DNA from: an uncultured Clostridia bacterium
GTDB taxonomy: Bacteria; Bacillota; Clostridia; Oscillospirales; CAG-272
Direction of reading: 5' to 3'
Assembly (NCBI GenBank): GCA_945936265.1
Contig: CAMETB010000044.1
Coordinates: forward strand, 1 to 9,566
DNA: 9,566 nucleotides
Shown here: piece by piece, positions 6,642-9,566 of the stretch
How positions within the stretch are numbered: the stretch's first letter is position 1
Layout: each line of letters begins with the position of its first letter
Translations under genes and position numbers: made by a program
The notes under the pieces: generated by a model
The model's input: only the letters and a program-made list of their open reading frames with translations
Database searches by the model: none
Told to the model about the DNA's origin: nothing

Positions 6642-7856
6642 ATGAAAAACATGAAAAAAGTGCTTTCCGTAATTCTTGCTTTTACTCTCATACTTGCTAT
6701 GGGCGTAATATTTGCAAGCTGCGGAGGCAAAAAGGGCGACACGAAAATAGGCGTTCTTCGTGAGGATGACTCCTCGGGAGAGGCAAAAGCGTGGGAAGAG
6801 TACCTCAAAAAGATGGGCGAAGAGCTTGGCTTTACGGTAGATTTCACGACGACCGCAAGCTCAAGCGAGGAAGTATCGGCTATCAATACGTATGCGTCGA
6901 AGGGCTATGATGTAATATTCCTTTTCTCTGACGACGATATAATAGCGGCAGTCGACGCGGCTTCTTCAAACAAGATGTACGTCGTATGCCCGACGGGACA
7001 TCCTACCGCAGCTCAGTACGAACAGCTCAAGAACAACGAATACTTTCTCGGCTCGGTAGCACCCACGAGTGACACCGAATACGAGGCAGGCTATGCTATG
7101 GCAAAATACTTTGTCGAGCAGAAGGGACAGAGCGCATTTACGATATTCGGCGGCGCGACACTTTACGGTGCGGACATGCACGTACAAAGACTTGCCGGAA
7201 TGCTCGCATACTTCTGCGAGGATGCAGGCACAAGCTATGACGGGGTAAAGACGAGAGAAGAGCTTATACCCAAGCTCATAGGCAAGAGCCTTGATCCCTC
7301 CAAGTTCGTAAGCACCAAGTACAGAATAACCGGATATATGGACGGCTTTGCATTTGACGATGCTTTCTCGACCAAACTTACAAACAGCCTTGAAGCAGGC
7401 GGCGTATGCGTCCTCTCCGTAGGAGCAGGCGATACGGTTGCAAAGATAGCTTACGGTATCACCCAGGCGAACAGCAAGGTAACGGGCGTTATGGTAGGCG
7501 GCGTTGACGCAATAACCGAGGATTATGCTTCCGCATTCGATACGGTTTACGCATATGACTGCGGTAAATTTGCATCGGCAATGGCTCCCGCCGTCGTTAT
7601 GGCACTCAGCGCAGTAAACGGAAACAAGATAGTAAACAGTGACGGAACCGCATTGAGGCTCGGAATGAACTATTGGGTAGCAACGAGCAAGGCAGACCTT
7701 CAGAGCATGCTCGCATCCGACAACAAGACGGACGGCTACTGCTACAATAGCGCAGTTATCAATCACTTCGTTGGCAATACGCTTGACGAATTCAAGAAGC
7801 TTTGCGACGCAGACTACGACGCGGCAAAAGCTCTCCACGACGAATACAACAAATAA
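6642..7856 (+). CDS. Sugar-binding lipoprotein of the ABC transporter (type 1 periplasmic-binding fold)
   Basis: Captures the solute outside the membrane and delivers it to the two permeases. 404 residues. The N-terminus MKNMKK plus a hydrophobic segment (7-25) ends in the lipobox FASC, so Cys27 would be lipidated after signal peptidase II cleavage and the protein anchored to the outer face of the membrane. The mature part begins with TKIGVLRED near 34-42 and YDVIFLFSDDD near 89-99, the alternating strand pattern of type 1 periplasmic-binding proteins (LacI/RbsB-like), continuing with VTGVMVGGVDAI near 280-291. It is longer than RbsB (about 300 residues), suggesting insertions. Its ligand is unknown and the sequence departs from well-known ribose, galactose or xylose binders. 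It lies 31 bases after permease 1 and 62 before permease 2. ATG 6651 is an alternative start, but its spacing from GGAGG is poorer. Confidence 0.88.
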   Translation: MKNMKKVLSVILAFTLILAMGVIFASCGGKKGDTKIGVLREDDSSGEAKAWEEYLKKMGEELGFTVDFTTTASSSEEVSAINTYASKGYDVIFLFSDDDIIAAVDAASSNKMYVVCPTGHPTAAQYEQLKNNEYFLGSVAPTSDTEYEAGYAMAKYFVEQKGQSAFTIFGGATLYGADMHVQRLAGMLAYFCEDAGTSYDGVKTREELIPKLIGKSLDPSKFVSTKYRITGYMDGFAFDDAFSTKLTNSLEAGGVCVLSVGAGDTVAKIAYGITQANSKVTGVMVGGVDAITEDYASAFDTVYAYDCGKFASAMAPAVVMALSAVNGNKIVNSDGTALRLGMNYWVATSKADLQSMLASDNKTDGYCYNSAVINHFVGNTLDEFKKLCDADYDAAKALHDEYNK

Positions 7857-7872
7857 AGACAAAATGATTGCC

Positions 7873-7894
7873 CTCCCGCACGAGAGTGCGGGAG
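7873..7894 (+). ncRNA. Intra-operon mRNA hairpin with GNRA tetraloop
   Basis: CTCCCGCAC (7873-7881) and GTGCGGGAG (7886-7894) form a perfect 9-base-pair, GC-rich stem closed by a GAGA loop. It starts 16 bases after the binding-protein stop codon and ends 14 bases before the GAGGTG site of permease 2. No T run follows, so it is not a standard terminator. By analogy with maltose-type operons, such a hairpin could protect the 3' end of the binding-protein message or mark a processing site, giving more binding protein than downstream products. Confidence 0.75.
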
Positions 7895-7908
7895 CGGATA
7901 ATCGGAAA

Positions 7909-7914
7909 GAGGTG
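7909..7914 (+). promoter_or_regulatory. Ribosome binding site fixing the permease 2 start at 7919
   Basis: GAGGTG lies four bases before ATG 7919. The frame is open from an ATG-type start at 7868, but those 17 extra codons would be read through the hairpin at 7873-7894 and encode an arginine-rich stretch with no family similarity. The ten-base context AAGAGGTGCA is identical to that before the ATPase gene. Confidence 0.8.
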
Positions 7915-7918
7915 CAAA

Positions 7919-8968
7919 ATGACAATCTCAAAAAATAAAGCGGGGGAATACGCTAAAAGAGGCGTGGGAATAGCGATAATTCCCGTAATATGCCTTGTCG
8001 TTATGTCAATAGCGTGCGCAGCCTCGGGGACCTCCCTTTTTGCGAGCCAGAGCAGTTTTCAACTGTATTTCAGAGGACTTGCCTACGTCCTTTTGCTTTC
8101 TTTCGGGGTATCCATAAATATGCATACGGGCAGATTTGACTTCTCGACCGGCGCGCAGATGCTAATAGGCGGCGTAATAGGAGCAAAAATAGCGTATGCA
8201 AGCGGGCTCGGTCCTGTCGGAATGATACTTATAGGAGCAGTATCAAGCGCAATATTCGGTTGCATAACGGGTCTTTTGTACGTGGCACTCCGCTTGCCCC
8301 CTATGATAATAGGTCTCGGCATGACACTTGTCCTCGAAGGAGTAGTGGCCATTATAACGGGCGGACTTAAACCCGTCGGCTTCGGAACGGATTCTTCTTA
8401 CTATTCGTTTGCCGTCAACATAGGCGCTATGACCGTTATAATGCTTATCGCTCTTGCGTTTATGATAGTGGTTTTCCACTATACCAAGTTCGGTTACGAC
8501 TACCGTGCGCTCCAGACGGGGCAGAAAATATCCGTCAATACGGGAATAAACGAAAAATCCAACGCGGTCATATGCTACACCATCTCGGGTATGATGTTCG
8601 GTGCCGCAGGCGCGCTCTCCATCTGCTCGACAAACGGAGTTACGCCGACCATCAATTTCTCGACCATCGCGACAATGTTCAGCTGCTTCCTCCCGCTCTT
8701 TTTCTCGGGATTTATAGGCAAGTACTGCAACAAGCAGATAGCGATACTTCTCGGTTGTATCTCTTACGAGTTTATACAGATAGGATTCGGACAGATAAGC
8801 TTCAAAGTGGCTTCCTTCACCTCCGACGTCTACAAGGTAATAGAGGCGGTAATACTCGTCGTATTCCTTATATATCTCAACAACGAGAACAAAATAATAG
8901 AACTTGTAAAGCTTAAGAACTTCATCAAAAAGCGGAAAGATAAATCCGCAGCAACAGAGGAACAGTGA
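7919..8968 (+). CDS. Sugar ABC transporter permease 2 (diverged RbsC/BPD_transp_2 type)
   Basis: Second, non-identical membrane subunit, expected to pair with permease 1. 349 residues with roughly ten hydrophobic segments (near 14-36, 52-68, 79-95, 99-122, 126-148, 165-187, 215-234, 250-267, 272-290 and 305-320) and a lysine-rich, charged C-terminal tail. INMHTGRFDFSTGAQMLIGG at 66-85 aligns with the conserved GIDLSVG-like region, with Asp74 kept. A TKFGYDYRALQTGQ segment at 189-202 is the equivalent of the ATPase-contacting loop. The glycine-rich FGG..GG region seen in permease 1 is replaced by FFSGFIGKYCNKQ near 261-273, so it is clearly more diverged. GH3 begins eight bases downstream. Transporters with two different permeases (RhaPQ and LsrCD types) are known, but nothing here fixes the substrate. 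Confidence 0.9.
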   Translation: MTISKNKAGEYAKRGVGIAIIPVICLVVMSIACAASGTSLFASQSSFQLYFRGLAYVLLLSFGVSINMHTGRFDFSTGAQMLIGGVIGAKIAYASGLGPVGMILIGAVSSAIFGCITGLLYVALRLPPMIIGLGMTLVLEGVVAIITGGLKPVGFGTDSSYYSFAVNIGAMTVIMLIALAFMIVVFHYTKFGYDYRALQTGQKISVNTGINEKSNAVICYTISGMMFGAAGALSICSTNGVTPTINFSTIATMFSCFLPLFFSGFIGKYCNKQIAILLGCISYEFIQIGFGQISFKVASFTSDVYKVIEAVILVVFLIYLNNENKIIELVKLKNFIKKRKDKSAATEEQ

Positions 8969-8976
8969 GGTAAACG

Positions 8977-9566
8977 ATGATTGATTTCAAGGGAAAACCG
9001 TTTTATCTTGACGACGGCGATATAAAATGGGTAAACGATACGTTCTCCAAAATGAGCGAGGACGATAAAATAAGACAGCTGTTTTGTCTGATAACGTACA
9101 ACGACGACGAGGAGTACTGCAAATTTATCGGCAAAGAGGTGCGTCCCGGCGGATTTATGAGCCGCACGATGAGCGCCGAGGAATGTATCTCCGCAACAAA
9201 TAAGATGCAGAAATATTCCGATATTCCGATGCTCGTAGCCGCAAACTTTGAGGCTGGCGGCAACGGTATGATACTCGGTGGCACCGCGCTCGGCAAGCCT
9301 ATGGCAATAGCAGCTACAAAAGAGGTAGAGCAGGCAAGACGTCTTGGCGAGATATGCGGCGTCGAGGGCGCTTCGGTGGGTGCCAACTGGTCGTTTGCTC
9401 CGATAGTGGATATAGATTACAACTGGAGAAATCCGATAACAAATACAAGAACTTTCGGTTCCGACCCGGAACTTGTAAAAGAGATGGGTAAGGCTTATAT
9501 ATCCGAGGTGCAGAAAAACTCTCTTGCAGGATGCGCAAAGCATTTCCCCGGTGACGGCAGGGATGA
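8977..9566 (+). CDS. GH3 family glycosidase, NagZ-like N-terminal region (3' end off window)
   Basis: The first 196 residues of a glycoside hydrolase family 3 enzyme; the frame is open to the window edge with no stop. ATG 8977 is preceded by GTGAGG (8965-8970), which overlaps the stop of permease 2 at 8966-8968, so it is co-translated with the transporter. Seen: KIRQLFCL at 31-38, ANFEAGGNG at 89-97, FAPIVDIDYN at 140-149, NPITNTRTFGSDPELV at 152-167 and KHFPGDG at 188-194. These match the TIM-barrel domain of GH3, particularly the beta-N-acetylhexosaminidase (NagZ) branch, where KHFPGHG leads into an Asp-x-His catalytic dyad; that dyad would fall just past the edge. Residue 193 is Asp where NagZ usually has His. 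There is no signal peptide, so the enzyme is cytoplasmic and probably acts on the imported compound. The choice between hexosaminidase and glucosidase/other exo-activity cannot be settled here. Confidence 0.9.
   Translation, partial: MIDFKGKPFYLDDGDIKWVNDTFSKMSEDDKIRQLFCLITYNDDEEYCKFIGKEVRPGGFMSRTMSAEECISATNKMQKYSDIPMLVAANFEAGGNGMILGGTALGKPMAIAATKEVEQARRLGEICGVEGASVGANWSFAPIVDIDYNWRNPITNTRTFGSDPELVKEMGKAYISEVQKNSLAGCAKHFPGDGRD

Noticed and set aside
7873..7894. Hairpin read as a rho-independent terminator ending the operon after the binding protein
   Set aside because: No T run follows the stem; the next bases are CGGATAATCGG, and permease 2 has its own ribosome binding site only 14 bases further on.
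6966..7931. A 321-codon open frame on the minus strand
   Set aside because: It is the antisense of the binding-protein gene, is rich in Cys, Val and Tyr with no recognisable domain, and lacks a ribosome binding site. The sense frame is a convincing lipoprotein.
8830..9543. A 237-codon open frame on the minus strand
   Set aside because: It opposes the end of permease 2 and the GH3 gene. The plus frame from 8977 carries clear GH3 motifs and a good ribosome binding site, so the minus frame is a shadow.
1..9566. Possible mobile element, CRISPR array, tRNA or toxin-antitoxin genes
   Set aside because: No transposase or recombinase motifs, no regularly spaced repeats and no cloverleaf-like segments were seen; the window is filled by metabolic genes with similar base and codon use.

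Overview
The window looks like a carbohydrate-utilisation locus from a Gram-positive anaerobe of the Clostridia (Bacillota), probably a gut or rumen lineage. The basis is strong GGAGG/GAGGTG ribosome binding sites before nearly every gene, a lipoprotein rather than a periplasmic solute-binding protein, heavy use of ATA and AGA codons, and AraC-type regulation of glycosidases. This placement is inference; no taxonomic marker gene is present.

Layout. (1) Positions 1-1237 (+) hold the C-terminal 411 residues of a GH78 alpha-L-rhamnosidase whose start is off the left edge. (2) A hairpin at 1250-1271 separates it from a convergent gene. (3) Positions 1280-3748 (-) encode an 822-residue fusion of an AraC-type regulator (cupin sensor plus HTH) with a GH39 glycosidase that keeps both catalytic glutamates; it is driven by a perfect-consensus promoter, TTGACA-17-TATAAT. 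(4) The 261-base divergent region 3749-4009 holds that promoter, a candidate activator-dependent promoter for the rightward operon, and a TGTACG repeat pair. (5) A rightward operon follows: a double-domain sugar ABC ATPase (4010-5560), permease 1 (5573-6610), a sugar-binding lipoprotein (6642-7856), permease 2 (7919-8968) and the start of a GH3 glycosidase (8977 to the window end). The GH3 gene has no stop codon in the window and is easily missed.

Working model (inference): the lipoprotein captures a sugar or small glycoside, the two different permeases and one ATPase import it, and the GH3 enzyme, which has no signal peptide, acts on it in the cytoplasm. The AraC-GH39 protein is the obvious candidate to sense the imported compound and activate the divergent operon; it may also hydrolyse it. 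The rhamnosidase suggests rhamnose-containing plant or microbial glycans or glycosides.

The most unusual points are the regulator-enzyme fusion, the ATPase with one canonical and one degenerate ATP site, the gene order with the binding protein between two dissimilar permeases, and a GNRA-capped hairpin just after the binding-protein gene. No tRNA, rRNA, CRISPR array, insertion sequence or phage gene was seen.
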